A DNA stretch of 61,184 nucleotides from Gammaproteobacteria bacterium (GTDB lineage: Bacteria; Pseudomonadota; Gammaproteobacteria; Burkholderiales; Rhodocyclaceae). The stretch is taken from NCBI GenBank assembly GCA_029289235.1, contig JARFTZ010000013.1, positions 1-61,184 on the forward strand, given 5' to 3'. Position numbers and translations under genes: made by a program. The notes under the pieces were generated by a model. That model was not told the origin of the DNA, did no database searches, and was given only the letters and a program-made list of their open reading frames with translations. This document shows positions 25,366-36,107 of the stretch, piece by piece. Positions within the stretch are counted from its first letter, which is position 1, and each line of letters begins with the position of its first letter.

Positions 25366-27582
25366 ATGAACGTGATTTCGACTGAAGATTCTGCCGCTCT
25401 GGTGGTTGCGCTGGGAAACGGGCTGACACAAGGTACTTTTGTCGCGGGAGAATATGGTCCGCGTCTGCTGCTGGTCGATGACGAACCGATGCTGCTGAAC
25501 AGCCTGTGCGAGTTGCTCAAGGGGCGCGGCTATCAACTGGTGACGGCATCTTCGGGTTCAGAGGCGATTCGACATCTGGAAAAGACGAAATTCGACCTCG
25601 CCCTGCTGGATCTTCGCCTGCCTGACTACAGCGGGCACGAGATCATGGATGTCATCAATACTCGTCGTATTGACACGAAAGTCATTGTTCTGAGCGGCGA
25701 TACGGGGATCGATGCAGCCATTGGCGCGCTGAAACGCGGCGCCTACGACTATCTGCGCAAACCGCATACCCGGGAAGAACTGCTGACGACTGTCGACAAC
25801 GCGCTGAAACAGAAGCGGCTGGAAAACGAAAATCACCACATTGCCTGGCAACTCGAGTGCTCGGAAAAGCTGTACCGCTATCTGGTCGACAGTTCACCGG
25901 ACATCATCTATACGCTCAACGGGGATGGACGTTTCACATTCATCAACGATCGCGTCCAGCAACTCCTGGGTTTCTCGCCAGCCGAGCTGATTGGGAAGCA
26001 CTATTCGGAACTGGTCCATGACGAAGATCTTGAGCGGGCGCGCTACGTATTCAACGAGCGGCGGGTGGGGCAGCGCGCATCGCGGAACGTTGAACTGCGC
26101 CTGAAGAGCAATCTGGGCAACGAGCTGGATCTGACCTTCGAAAACACGCTGATGACCATCTCGTTCAACTCGATGGGCATGTACGCCGTCGGCGCCGACT
26201 CCGAACAGCGCGAGTTCTTCGGGACCTATGGCGTGGCGCGGGACGTCACGGAGCGCAAGCGCGCCGAAGCGATGATTTCCTATCAGGCGTACCACGACAT
26301 CCTCACCGATCTCCCAAACCGCGTTCTCTTCAAGGATCGCCTGGGTCTCGCCGTCATTCAGGCCAAGCGCAATCGTTGCGGACTGGCGGTCATGTTCATT
26401 GACCTTGACCGCTTCAAGCTGGTCAACGACACCCTGGGACATGTGAAGGGCGACGAGTTGTTGCAGCAGGTCGCCACCCGTTTGAAAAATTGCTTGCGAC
26501 GCGGCGACACGCTGGCCCGGCTCGGCGGTGACGAGTTTACCGTCGTTTTGCCGGAACTTCGCGAAAAGAACGACGCGAAGGTCATTGCGGAGAAATTCCT
26601 CGAGACCTTCCGGCTGCCGTTTGTTCTTGAGGGCAGCGAGTTTCATATCTCGGCGAGCATAGGCATATCGATCTATCCGGAAGACGGCGAATCGATCGAT
26701 GAGCTTTTGCGCCATGCCGATATGGCGATGTATCACGTCAAGGCGCAGGGCAAGAACGGCCACGCCTTTTACGAAGAAGCGATGTACGACGCAACATATC
26801 GCGAGATGACGCTGGAAAAGAGCATACGGCGGGCTCTGGAGCAGAATCAGCTCGTCATGTATTACCAGCCGCAAGTCGACGTGGCGACAGGATGCATTTC
26901 GGGCGCAGAAGCGTTGATTCGGTGGAATCATCCGGAGCGAGGTGTGCTGTCGCCCGGCGAGTTTCTGCCTTTCGCTGAAGAGCACGGACTGATGATTCCG
27001 ATCACCGACTGGATGCTTCAGGCGGTTTGCAAGGATATGCGCGACAGAGCTCAGGCCGGGCTCGCACCGATTCGCATCTCGATGAACGTCTCGCCGCAAT
27101 ATCTCGACCGGGGAGACTTTGCCGAACGCATGCGCCAGGTGCTGCCCCAATACGGCATTCCTCCCGAGCAGATCGAGGTCGAAATCACCGAGAACATCTG
27201 CATCCGCAACCCGCAGCACGTCAACGAGCAACTGACCCGCTTGTGCCAGATTGGTGTCAGCGTGGCGATCGACGATTTCGGGACGGGCTATTCCTCACTC
27301 TCCTACCTTCATCGCTTCCCTATCCACACGGTAAAAATCGACCAGTCGTTCGTGAAGGAAATCCAGCGCGAGGATGGGCATTTCCCGGTCGTTCTGGCGA
27401 TCATTTCCATCGCCAAGGGGTTGGGGCTGAATCTCATTGCCGAAGGCGTCGAATCAGAGGTGCAGGCCCGTTACCTTGAAAGCTGCGGTTGCTCGACGAT
27501 GCAGGGATATCATTTTTTCCAGCCGATCCCGGCTAGAACTCTTTTTGAAATCCTGAATCACAAACAGGCAGCCTGCATCTGA
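25366..27582 (+). CDS. REC-PAS-GGDEF-EAL response regulator (c-di-GMP turnover)
   Basis: This encodes 738 residues. The domains in order are a receiver at about 33-150 (LLLVDDEP, phospho-acceptor Asp in LALLDLRLPDYSG, Lys in RKPH), PAS at about 165-300 (SSPDIIYTLNGDGRFTFIND), GGDEF (intact LGGDEF with the inhibitory I-site RRGD just before it) and EAL (SGAEALIRWNHPERG, NVSPQYLDRG, IDDFGTGYSSLSYL, DQSFV). Both synthesis and hydrolysis motifs look intact, so the receiver state may set the balance. It is paired with the HDOD kinase upstream. Through c-di-GMP it could reach PilZ outputs such as the acyltransferase at 1475; that is inference. Confidence 0.92.
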   Translation: MNVISTEDSAALVVALGNGLTQGTFVAGEYGPRLLLVDDEPMLLNSLCELLKGRGYQLVTASSGSEAIRHLEKTKFDLALLDLRLPDYSGHEIMDVINTRRIDTKVIVLSGDTGIDAAIGALKRGAYDYLRKPHTREELLTTVDNALKQKRLENENHHIAWQLECSEKLYRYLVDSSPDIIYTLNGDGRFTFINDRVQQLLGFSPAELIGKHYSELVHDEDLERARYVFNERRVGQRASRNVELRLKSNLGNELDLTFENTLMTISFNSMGMYAVGADSEQREFFGTYGVARDVTERKRAEAMISYQAYHDILTDLPNRVLFKDRLGLAVIQAKRNRCGLAVMFIDLDRFKLVNDTLGHVKGDELLQQVATRLKNCLRRGDTLARLGGDEFTVVLPELREKNDAKVIAEKFLETFRLPFVLEGSEFHISASIGISIYPEDGESIDELLRHADMAMYHVKAQGKNGHAFYEEAMYDATYREMTLEKSIRRALEQNQLVMYYQPQVDVATGCISGAEALIRWNHPERGVLSPGEFLPFAEEHGLMIPITDWMLQAVCKDMRDRAQAGLAPIRISMNVSPQYLDRGDFAERMRQVLPQYGIPPEQIEVEITENICIRNPQHVNEQLTRLCQIGVSVAIDDFGTGYSSLSYLHRFPIHTVKIDQSFVKEIQREDGHFPVVLAIISIAKGLGLNLIAEGVESEVQARYLESCGCSTMQGYHFFQPIPARTLFEILNHKQAACI

Positions 27583-27703
27583 CCACGTCCCTGTTGGTCT
27601 TATTACAATCGGGCATCAGCAGTCGGGATTGCTCGTTGGCTGGTAACGTGGCAGATTTTCGGCATCTGGCAAGATTGCCATCGGTATATCGTCCAGGATG
27701 ACG

Positions 27704-27717
27704 GAACAGTACTGTTC
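27704..27717. promoter_or_regulatory. 14-bp perfect palindrome upstream of the antiporter operon
   Basis: GAACAGTACTGTTC is fully self-complementary and ends 16 bases before the GTG start of the first antiporter gene. It may be an operator. No regulator is assigned. Confidence 0.35.
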
Positions 27718-27733
27718 TCGACAGGAGTTCGGA

Positions 27734-28204
27734 GTGCTACGTACGATCATTGTGCGCTGTCTGCTCGCCATCGCCCTTTGGTGGATTCTCTCCGAAGGGC
27801 GCATCGACAGCTGGGGAATTGGCGCGATTACTGTCGTCTCCGCCGTCATCATCAGCCTGCGCTTTCTTCCCGCTTCCACGGTCCCTGTGAGTCTCGCCGG
27901 TCTCGTTGCGTTCATTTGTCTCTTCGTCTGGAACTCGGTGCGAGGCGGCATTCAGGTTGCTCTGGCAGCGTTTGAGGGGAGAACGGCACTTCGCCCCGGC
28001 ATTCTCGAAATGCGGCTGAAACTCCCGCCTGGCGGAGGGCGAATCCTGTTGGTCAACACGCTGGGATTGATGCCGGGAACGCTCGGCGTGGAGCTGGATG
28101 ATGATCGATTGCGGCTGCATGTCCTCGATGAACGTCTCCCCATCGCCGAAGAAGCGCGCGAAATCGAGCGAGCCATTGGGCGAGTGTTCAAGGTGACGCA
28201 ATGA
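27734..28204 (+). CDS. mnhE: Na+/H+ antiporter subunit E (Mrp/Mnh)
   Basis: This encodes 156 residues from GTG 27734, chosen because ACAGGAG sits seven bases upstream; an ATG 12 codons earlier has no such site. Two to three N-terminal hydrophobic helices (LRTIIVRCLLAIALWWILSE, AITVVSAVIISLRFLP, LAGLVAFICLFVWNSVRGG) are followed by a cytosolic C-terminal part (LLVNTLGLMPGTLGVELDDD) typical of MrpE. It is part of the multisubunit cation/proton antiporter in the inner membrane. It overlaps the next gene by four bases. Confidence 0.9.
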   Translation: MLRTIIVRCLLAIALWWILSEGRIDSWGIGAITVVSAVIISLRFLPASTVPVSLAGLVAFICLFVWNSVRGGIQVALAAFEGRTALRPGILEMRLKLPPGGGRILLVNTLGLMPGTLGVELDDDRLRLHVLDERLPIAEEAREIERAIGRVFKVTQ

Positions 28205-28455
28205 CCGGTTTCGAAATGCCTCTCGCTTTCTTCCTTCTCGGTAACCTCGTCGTGGCCCTTGTGGCTGCCGCCCGCGGCCCGACGGCTGCCGACCGGATGC
28301 TGATCGCGCTGCTGTTCGGCTCAACCGGCGTCGGAATCATCGTTCTCCTGGCATATGCAGAAGGAGCCAGGGAATTGGTCGATGTCGCGCTGGTCCTCGC
28401 GCTACTGGCGGCGATCACCGGGATCGCTTTTGTCCGCCGCTCCTGGCGCAGATAA
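28201..28455 (+). CDS. mnhF: Na+/H+ antiporter subunit F
   Basis: This encodes 84 residues forming three membrane helices (FFLLGNLVVALVAAARGP, MLIALLFGSTGVGIIVLLAY, LVDVALVLALLAAITGIAFV). The RGPTAADR loop between helices one and two corresponds to the conserved polar motif of MrpF, which lies in the antiporter's membrane core. It starts with ATG overlapping the mnhE stop. Confidence 0.9.
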   Translation: MTGFEMPLAFFLLGNLVVALVAAARGPTAADRMLIALLFGSTGVGIIVLLAYAEGARELVDVALVLALLAAITGIAFVRRSWRR

Positions 28456-28468
28456 AGAAGGCTAATCA

Positions 28469-28771
28469 ATGCTCTCGACAGCAAGTACGCTGCTACTGTG
28501 CGTTGGCGGTTTTTTTTACCTCGCGGGAACGGTCGGCTTGCTGCGCTTTCCCGACGTTTATTGCCGATTGCACGCGCTTGCCAAGGCGGACAACCTTGGG
28601 CTTGGCTGCATTCTTCTTGCGCTGGCCTTGCAGGCTCCGAATCTGGAGGCGGCCTTGAAACTCCTGCTGATCTGGCCACTCGTCCTTGCAGCCAGCGCCG
28701 GCGTCAGTTACGCCATCGCCCGGCGCGCCGACGTCCTTGGCGTCAAGCCCTGGCGAGGAGGGAAGCCTTGA
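28469..28771 (+). CDS. mnhG: Na+/H+ antiporter subunit G
   Basis: This encodes 100 residues with three membrane helices. The motif GTVGLLRFPDVYCRLHALAKADNLG is the MrpG signature (LRFPDxxxRxHAxxKAxTLG). It starts 13 bases after mnhF. MrpG is a small structural membrane subunit of the complex. Confidence 0.92.
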   Translation: MLSTASTLLLCVGGFFYLAGTVGLLRFPDVYCRLHALAKADNLGLGCILLALALQAPNLEAALKLLLIWPLVLAASAGVSYAIARRADVLGVKPWRGGKP

Positions 28772-29031
28772 GCGCAACCCTCGCCTTCGATCTTCTGCTG
28801 TCGACCGCGCTCGTCTGGAGCGCCTGGCGAACGATCACCGCGAATCGCCTCGACCAAGCGGTGGTGATGTTCATCGTTTTTGGTCTGTTGATGACTCTGG
28901 CCTGGTGCCGACTGAGAGCGCCGGACATCGCGCTTGCCGAGGCCGCCATCGGGGCGGGACTGACAGGCGCTCTTCTCCTCGATGCGCTGGGGGCTTTGCG
29001 CAAGGGGAAAACGGCACGGAGGCGCCAATGA
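28768..29031 (+). CDS. DUF4040 / MbhD-like antiporter subunit (MrpA C-terminal part)
   Basis: This encodes 87 residues from a TTG start at 28768 that overlaps the mnhG stop as TTGA, with AGGAGGG five bases upstream. Three helices carry WRTITANRLDQAVVMFIVFG and LAWCRLRAPDIALAEAAIGAGL. This is the DUF4040 pattern, with the conserved APDIALAEAAIGAGL segment that in fused antiporters forms the C-terminal part of MrpA. In archaeal Mbh complexes it is the separate subunit MbhD. Its presence as a free gene shows that the MrpA module is split here. Confidence 0.85.
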   Translation: MSATLAFDLLLSTALVWSAWRTITANRLDQAVVMFIVFGLLMTLAWCRLRAPDIALAEAAIGAGLTGALLLDALGALRKGKTARRRQ

Positions 29032-29690
29032 AGCGCGCCATCGTCATCGCTGCAGCACTGGTTTTCGGGGGGCTGCTGATCAACGCGATCGTTGATCTGC
29101 CCTCAAGCCCGGTGGATCTCCGCATCGCCGTTGCGGACAACATGGCCAATAGCGGGGTGTCTCATCCCGTTACTGCCGTGTTGTTGAATTTCCGTGGTTA
29201 CGACACCCTGCTGGAGATCGCCGTTCTTCTCCTCGCGCTTATCGGTCTTATGGCCGCCGGGCCGATGTTGCCGCCCCCTCCCAACCAACCGGCCGATGCG
29301 TTGCTGCAAAAACTGGCTCGCATCGCCACGCCGCCCGTGATCGTCGTCGGAGGCTATTTGTTGTGGGCCGGTGCCTTCCGGCCCGGGGGAGCGTTTCAGG
29401 CCGGAGCGGTACTCGCGGCGGCGATGGTGCTTCTGCATCTTTCCGGGCTTTTGTCCGCCTGGAATGCCCAGTTGTTGCCCTTGGCTCGTCGCGTAATCCT
29501 GGTCGGTGGATTCGTTTTGTTTCTGTGCATTTCGGTTGCGCTGTTGGCCGCCGGCAGCCTGCTGCAGTACCCACCCCATCAGGCGGGATTGCTGATCCTG
29601 TTGATTGAATCAGGGTTGACTCTGTCGCTGGCGGCAATACTTGCGGGCTTGTTCCTTTTCCTGTCACGCGACAACGGGGGGGCGCCTTGA
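29028..29690 (+). CDS. mnhB: MnhB-domain antiporter subunit with MbhE-like N-terminus
   Basis: This encodes 220 residues from ATG 29028, overlapping the previous stop. The first ~85 residues (NSGVSHPVTAVLLNFRGYDTLLEIAVLLL) match the MbhE/MrpA-tail region, where NFRGYDTLxE is conserved. The rest is an MnhB domain (PPVIVVGGYLLWAGAFRPGGAFQAGAVLA). This protein therefore joins what are separate MbhE and MbhF subunits in archaeal complexes. About six membrane helices. Confidence 0.88.
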   Translation: MKRAIVIAAALVFGGLLINAIVDLPSSPVDLRIAVADNMANSGVSHPVTAVLLNFRGYDTLLEIAVLLLALIGLMAAGPMLPPPPNQPADALLQKLARIATPPVIVVGGYLLWAGAFRPGGAFQAGAVLAAAMVLLHLSGLLSAWNAQLLPLARRVILVGGFVLFLCISVALLAAGSLLQYPPHQAGLLILLIESGLTLSLAAILAGLFLFLSRDNGGAP

Positions 29691-29992
29691 GCAGCGAGCT
29701 GCTTTTTGCCGTCGTCGGTGCTCTAATCTTCACCCTTGGCGTGGCTGGAACGGTCCTCGTCGCCAACTTGCTGCGACGCATTCTGGCGTTCAACCTGATG
29801 GGCAGCGGCGCCTTCCTCGTTCTCGTCGGATTGGCGCAACGAGGCGGCGAGAGCGATCCGGTACCGCACGCGATGGTACTGACCGGTATTGTCGTCGCCG
29901 TTGCCGCCACGGCACTCGCGCTTGCCCTCTTGCGCAAGCAGCATGAAATGAAAGACAGCGAGGAAGAGTTGACGGAGATCGACGATGGTTGA
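29687..29992 (+). CDS. mnhC: Na+/H+ antiporter subunit C (NuoK-like)
   Basis: This encodes 101 residues from a TTG start at 29687 that overlaps the mnhB stop (TTGA). Three membrane helices resemble NuoK/MrpC: VGALIFTLGVAGTVLVANLL, FNLMGSGAFLVLVGL, and DPVPHAMVLTGIVVAVAATA containing the conserved DPxPxAxVLTxIVI. It is expected to line the ion path beside the D subunits. Confidence 0.9.
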   Translation: MSSELLFAVVGALIFTLGVAGTVLVANLLRRILAFNLMGSGAFLVLVGLAQRGGESDPVPHAMVLTGIVVAVAATALALALLRKQHEMKDSEEELTEIDDG

Positions 29993-31421
29993 GCCGGTAA
30001 CATTCGTCGTCTGGTTGATCGTCCTTCCCCTGGCGTGGGCAGTGGCAGCATTCGTAACCGGCGAACGTATCGGGGCATGGCTCGGCGTCGTCGGAAGTGC
30101 CATCCAGACGTTTCTCGTCGTCTGGATGGTGGCAACATGGGACGTTGCCGTTCCGGTGATTCACCGCGTCGGCGGTTGGGGCGCGCCGCTCGGGATCGAC
30201 CTGGCAGTGGACGGACTGGCCCTGGCCATGCTGCTACTGACGCAAGTCGTGTCCTTGCCTTTGACCATCTATGCCCGCAGCTATTTCTCCGAGGACGCCT
30301 CAAAAAGCCGTCATTTCTGGCCTTTGGCCGGATTCCTGATCGCCGGCCTCAACGCGCTGTTCGTCTCGGCCGACGTGTTCAACATCTATGTCACCCTGGA
30401 AATCGTCGGTCTTTCCGCAGTCAGCCTGGTCGCCATCGGAGGCGGAAGGGCACAGATCTCCGCAGCCTTGCGCTATCTCTTCGCCACGCTGATCGGCTCG
30501 GGTGCCTACCTTCTCGGAGTCGCCCTGATCTACGGCGCGTTCGGGTCGGTGTCGCTTGCGACGCTGATCCCGTTGGTCGGCAGCAATCCACCGCAGGCGT
30601 TTGCTTTGGCTGGGCTGCTTATGCTGTTCGGGCTGATGCTGAAGACCGCCCTCTTTCCCTTCCATTACTGGCTGCCACCCGCGCATGGCGGAGCCGCCGC
30701 GCCTGTCTCCGCCCTGCTTTCTGCGCTTGTCGTCAAGGCTTCGTTCTATCTGACCCTCCGCCTTTGGACAGAGCTATTCGCATCGATCGCCGACGACATT
30801 GCCTGGATTCCAGCCCTGCTCGGTGCGGGAGCTATCCTGTGGGGATCCTGGCGGGCTATCCAGGCGATTCGCATCAAAATGCTCATCGCCTACTCCACTG
30901 TCGCTCAACTCGGCTATTTGTTCCTCGTGTTCCCGCTCTTGCCCGGGCAGGACGCGATCCGAGCAACGGTGATGCAGGCCTGCGCCCACGGCGCGGCCAA
31001 GGCTGCGATGTTTGCCGCTGCAGGCGTGCTGATCAAGGCGACCGGGCAGGATACGATGGCCGGGTTGGCTGGAATGACAGGACGCCTGCCATTGACTCTA
31101 TTTGCCTTCGGCCTCGCGGGCATGACGTTGATGGGACTTCCGCCATCGTCCGGTTTCCTCGCCAAATGGCAGTTGATCGAAGCGGGTATGGCTCGCGATC
31201 TGTGGATCATTCCGGTTGTCGCACTTGCCGGCGGCTTGCTGACGGCCGTTTATATTTTCCGAATTTTGAGTTTCGCCTTCCTGCTTTCCCCCTCATCGGT
31301 AAAAATCGCTACAGTACCGCGCGTTCAGGAATGGACGGCATTCGCGCTGGCAGCCGGCAGCGTTCTGCTTGGGCTTCGCGGAGTCGAATTGATGGCGTTG
31401 CTTCCTGGCCAGGTACCATGA
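29985..31421 (+). CDS. mnhD: Proton-conducting antiporter subunit D, first copy
   Basis: This encodes 478 residues with about 14 hydrophobic helices of the NuoL/M/N-MrpD family. The ion-channel residues are visible: Glu in VFNIYVTLEIVGLSAVSLV (helix 5), Lys in VSALLSALVVKASFY (helix 7), and the helix-breaking PFHYWLPPAHGGAAAPVSA. The start ATG overlaps mnhC by eight bases. It probably moves protons or sodium through the membrane as one of two D-like subunits. Confidence 0.92.
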   Translation: MVEPVTFVVWLIVLPLAWAVAAFVTGERIGAWLGVVGSAIQTFLVVWMVATWDVAVPVIHRVGGWGAPLGIDLAVDGLALAMLLLTQVVSLPLTIYARSYFSEDASKSRHFWPLAGFLIAGLNALFVSADVFNIYVTLEIVGLSAVSLVAIGGGRAQISAALRYLFATLIGSGAYLLGVALIYGAFGSVSLATLIPLVGSNPPQAFALAGLLMLFGLMLKTALFPFHYWLPPAHGGAAAPVSALLSALVVKASFYLTLRLWTELFASIADDIAWIPALLGAGAILWGSWRAIQAIRIKMLIAYSTVAQLGYLFLVFPLLPGQDAIRATVMQACAHGAAKAAMFAAAGVLIKATGQDTMAGLAGMTGRLPLTLFAFGLAGMTLMGLPPSSGFLAKWQLIEAGMARDLWIIPVVALAGGLLTAVYIFRILSFAFLLSPSSVKIATVPRVQEWTAFALAAGSVLLGLRGVELMALLPGQVP

Positions 31422-32935
31422 TGACATCGGGCGAACTGCTTCCTCTAGCCGTGTTCTTTTCCTCGTTGATTCCGGGGGTGCTGATTTTCCTGATGCCTGA
31501 ATCGGCAACGCGTACCCGCACCACGTTGAATATCCTCGGTGCGGTGGTCAAACTGGTGTTGATTTTCATCCTGCTTGCAGGTGTCCGCGCTGGAGATGAG
31601 TTTGGAGTCAGTTTTGCTGTGCTTGAGGGATTGGAGCTCGCGTTCAAGGCCGATGCCTTGGGGCTCCTGTTCATAACACTGTCTGCAGTGCTCTGGCTGC
31701 TTACAACGCTCTACGCGATCGGCTACCTCGAACACTCGGCTTTTCGCCGACGCTTTTTCGGCTTTTTCAGCCTGTGCGTGACCTCCACGATGGGGATCGC
31801 CATGGCGGCCAACTTGTTCACGTTCTTTGTATTCTACGAATTACTGACCCTCTCCACCTTCCCTCTCGTCGTTCACCGCGGAACGCAAGCCGCCATGCGT
31901 GGCGGACGAATATATCTTGCCTATACCCTGACGGGAGGCACGGTCTTGCTGACCGGCATCGTTCTGGTCCAGAACCTGCTAGGACACACCGACTTCGCTC
32001 ACGGAGGTGTCCTTGGTGCATTTGACGATTCGCGGTCCACTTACTTAAAGGCGATATTTTTTCTGCTGATTGCTGGTGTCGGCGTCAAGGCGGCCATCGT
32101 CCCGTTGCATGGCTGGCTACCGCAGGCCATGGTCGCGCCAGCCCCCGTTTCGGCCTTGTTGCACGCTGTGGCGGTGGTGAAGGCCGGAGCGTTCGGCATC
32201 GTCCGCATCGTTTACGAAATCTATGGTGTGGAGTTTGCCCAGTCACTCGGTCTGCTCACACCGCTTGCAATCGCCGCATCGATCACCATTCTTTGGGGGA
32301 GTCTGCGCGCACTCTCTCAGGACGATCTAAAAAGGCGTCTGGCTTTCTCGACTGTGAGCCAGGTTTCCTACATTGTTCTGGGTGTCGCGCTATTCGGCCC
32401 CATTGGCACGATAGGGGGAGTGGTGCACCTGGTGCATCAGGGCCTCATGAAAATCACGCTCTTCTTCTGTGCCGGAAACTATGCCGAAACCCTCGGCATT
32501 CACAAGGTCAGCGAGATGGATGGCGCAGGAAGGCGCATGCCAGTAACCACGCTGGCCTTTTCCATTGCGGCGCTGGGGATGATGGGAGCCCCGTTCACTG
32601 CCGGGGCAGTCAGCAAGGCCTGGCTTTCCGACGGCGCAGTCGCCGCGAACATGGGCTGGGTGGTCTGGGTTCTCTGGGGCTCAAGTCTGCTCAATGCCGG
32701 GTACTTTCTCCCCATCCTTTGGCGCACCTGGTTCCGCTGCAATCGCTCCGGATGGCACGCAGAGCACATTCCCGTCGCCGGCTGGCGGGAAACAGCCTTG
32801 CTGTTGCTGATTCCGCCGATAGTCACGGCAACGGCTACCATCGCTGCCGGCATTTACGCCAATTCCGACCTAAGCCCGCTGGCGTGGGCCAGGCTGATCG
32901 CTTCCCGCGAATACGTCACCAAAATCGTTCGGTGA
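31418..32935 (+). CDS. Proton-conducting antiporter subunit D, second copy (MrpA/NuoL-like)
   Basis: This encodes 505 residues from ATG 31418, overlapping the previous stop by four bases. The same family features are present: Glu in FTFFVFYELLTLSTFPLVVH, the loop PLHGWLPQAMVAPAPVSALL, and Lys in HAVAVVKAGAFGIVR. It is longer than the preceding D subunit and stands in for the NuoL-like N-terminal part of MrpA, whose C-terminal parts are encoded by the DUF4040 and mnhB genes. It is the last gene of the run; guaA converges 23 bases later. Confidence 0.9.
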   Translation: MMTSGELLPLAVFFSSLIPGVLIFLMPESATRTRTTLNILGAVVKLVLIFILLAGVRAGDEFGVSFAVLEGLELAFKADALGLLFITLSAVLWLLTTLYAIGYLEHSAFRRRFFGFFSLCVTSTMGIAMAANLFTFFVFYELLTLSTFPLVVHRGTQAAMRGGRIYLAYTLTGGTVLLTGIVLVQNLLGHTDFAHGGVLGAFDDSRSTYLKAIFFLLIAGVGVKAAIVPLHGWLPQAMVAPAPVSALLHAVAVVKAGAFGIVRIVYEIYGVEFAQSLGLLTPLAIAASITILWGSLRALSQDDLKRRLAFSTVSQVSYIVLGVALFGPIGTIGGVVHLVHQGLMKITLFFCAGNYAETLGIHKVSEMDGAGRRMPVTTLAFSIAALGMMGAPFTAGAVSKAWLSDGAVAANMGWVVWVLWGSSLLNAGYFLPILWRTWFRCNRSGWHAEHIPVAGWRETALLLLIPPIVTATATIAAGIYANSDLSPLAWARLIASREYVTKIVR

Positions 32936-32958
32936 CCGCAGAGGATTCCATCAGTAAA

Positions 32959-34524
<1,566 letters not shown>

Positions 34525-34585
34525 TTTCGTGCCTTGAATGAACAAGGGCGGCTCGCAAGCCGCCCATCGGAGGGGAATAAAAGGA

Positions 34586-36046
34586 TTACTCGACGTGGTA
34601 GTTTGGAGCTTCCTTGGTGATCTGGACGTCGTGGACATGCGATTCGCGCACGCCGGCCGACGTAATCTCGACAAAGGCCGCACGCTGGTGCATGTCATCG
34701 ATCGTCGCGCAACCGAGGTAACCCATCGAAGAGCGCAAACCGCCCATCAACTGGTGAATCACCGCCAGGACGGAACCCTTGTAGGGAACGCGGCCTTCGA
34801 TACCTTCGGGAACCAGCTTGTCGATGTTGGCCGAACCATCCTGGAAATAGCGGTCGGCGGCGCCATCGGCCATTGCGCCGATCGAGCCCATGCCACGATA
34901 GGACTTGTAGGAGCGCCCCTGGAACAATTCGACTTCGCCGGGGGCTTCTTCCGTGCCGGCAAACAGTCCGCCAAGCATGACGCAGTGCCCGCCTGCGGCA
35001 ATGGCCTTGCAAATGTCGCCGGAGTAACGAATCCCGCCGTCGGCAATCAGCGGAACGCCGGTTTCCTTGAGCGCATCCGAAACCATCTGGATAGCCGTAA
35101 TCTGGGGAACACCAACGCCCGCGACGATCCGTGTCGTGCAGATCGAACCGGGGCCGATACCCACCTTGACCGCGTCGGCTCCGTGATCGACAAGTGCCTT
35201 TGCAGCGTCTGCCGTAGCGATGTTTCCGCCAATCACCTCGATTGACGGGAAATTGTTCTTGACCCAGCGTACACGCTCAAGAACACCTTGAGAATGCCCG
35301 TGCGCCGTGTCGACCACGATGACATCCACGCCGGCCTCGGCCAGCAACTCGGCGCGTTCTTCGGTTCCCGCGCCGACGCCAATCGCCGCGCCGACGCGCA
35401 AACGCCCCAGCGGATCCTTGCACGCGTCCGGATGCTCGGTCGTTTTGATGATGTCCTTGACCGTGATCAATCCACGCAACTCGAATGCATCGTTGACGAC
35501 CAGTACACGTTCCAGTCGATGCTTGTGAATCAGCGCCTTGCCTTCGTCGACGGTTGCGCCTTCCTTGACGGTAACCAGACGCTCCCTTGGCGTCATGATG
35601 TTGCGGACCGGTTGGTCGAGACTCGTTTCAAAACGCAGATCCCGGTTGGTCACGATTCCAACGACGACGGATCCGTCGAGCACGGGGAATCCGGAAATCT
35701 TGTGCAACCTGGCAAGTTCGACAACGTCGCGCACAGACATGGTCGGTGGAACCGTAATCGGATCCTTCAGGATCCCTGACTCGAAACGCTTCACCTTCGA
35801 CACCTCCAGCGCTTGCGCTTTCGGCGACAGGTTCTTGTGGACGATCCCGATGCCGCCTTCCTGGGCCAGGGTGATCGCCAGACGGCTTTCGGTCACCGTG
35901 TCCATGGCGGCCGAAACGAGCGGCATATTGAGGGAAATGTTGCGAGTCAGGCGCGTCTGGAGGCTGACATCGCGAGGTAAAATAGAGGAATGAGCAGGAA
36001 CCAGCAGGACGTCGTCAAACGTAAGTGCCTTTTGAATTACACGCAT
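34586..36046 (-). CDS. guaB: IMP dehydrogenase
   Basis: This encodes 486 residues. A (beta/alpha)8 barrel is interrupted by two CBS domains at about 92-205 ([40 protein letters not shown]). The catalytic Cys lies in [11 protein letters not shown], followed by [10 protein letters not shown] and the flap region GMGSIGAM. It oxidises IMP to XMP, the first committed step to GMP. It heads the guaBA unit. Confidence 0.97.
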   Translation of the reverse strand: MRVIQKALTFDDVLLVPAHSSILPRDVSLQTRLTRNISLNMPLVSAAMDTVTESRLAITLAQEGGIGIVHKNLSPKAQALEVSKVKRFESGILKDPITVPPTMSVRDVVELARLHKISGFPVLDGSVVVGIVTNRDLRFETSLDQPVRNIMTPRERLVTVKEGATVDEGKALIHKHRLERVLVVNDAFELRGLITVKDIIKTTEHPDACKDPLGRLRVGAAIGVGAGTEERAELLAEAGVDVIVVDTAHGHSQGVLERVRWVKNNFPSIEVIGGNIATADAAKALVDHGADAVKVGIGPGSICTTRIVAGVGVPQITAIQMVSDALKETGVPLIADGGIRYSGDICKAIAAGGHCVMLGGLFAGTEEAPGEVELFQGRSYKSYRGMGSIGAMADGAADRYFQDGSANIDKLVPEGIEGRVPYKGSVLAVIHQLMGGLRSSMGYLGCATIDDMHQRAAFVEITSAGVRESHVHDVQITKEAPNYHVE

Positions 36047-36074
36047 GGCCTATAATCCGGTGTCACAAAAACGT

Positions 36075-36080
36075 ATTATA
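36075..36080 (-). promoter_or_regulatory. -10 element of the guaB promoter
   Basis: On the minus strand this reads TATAAT, 29 bases upstream of the guaB ATG. The -35 region is not a clear match. The divergent gene at 36108 starts on the other side. Confidence 0.5.
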
Positions 36081-36107
36081 CAGCATGCACTTTGACTCAG
36101 GACGGCC

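Noticed and set aside
30035-31417. Upstream extension of the second antiporter D subunit
   Set aside because: This stretch overlaps the first D subunit in another frame; the ATG at 31418 is coupled to its stop codon.
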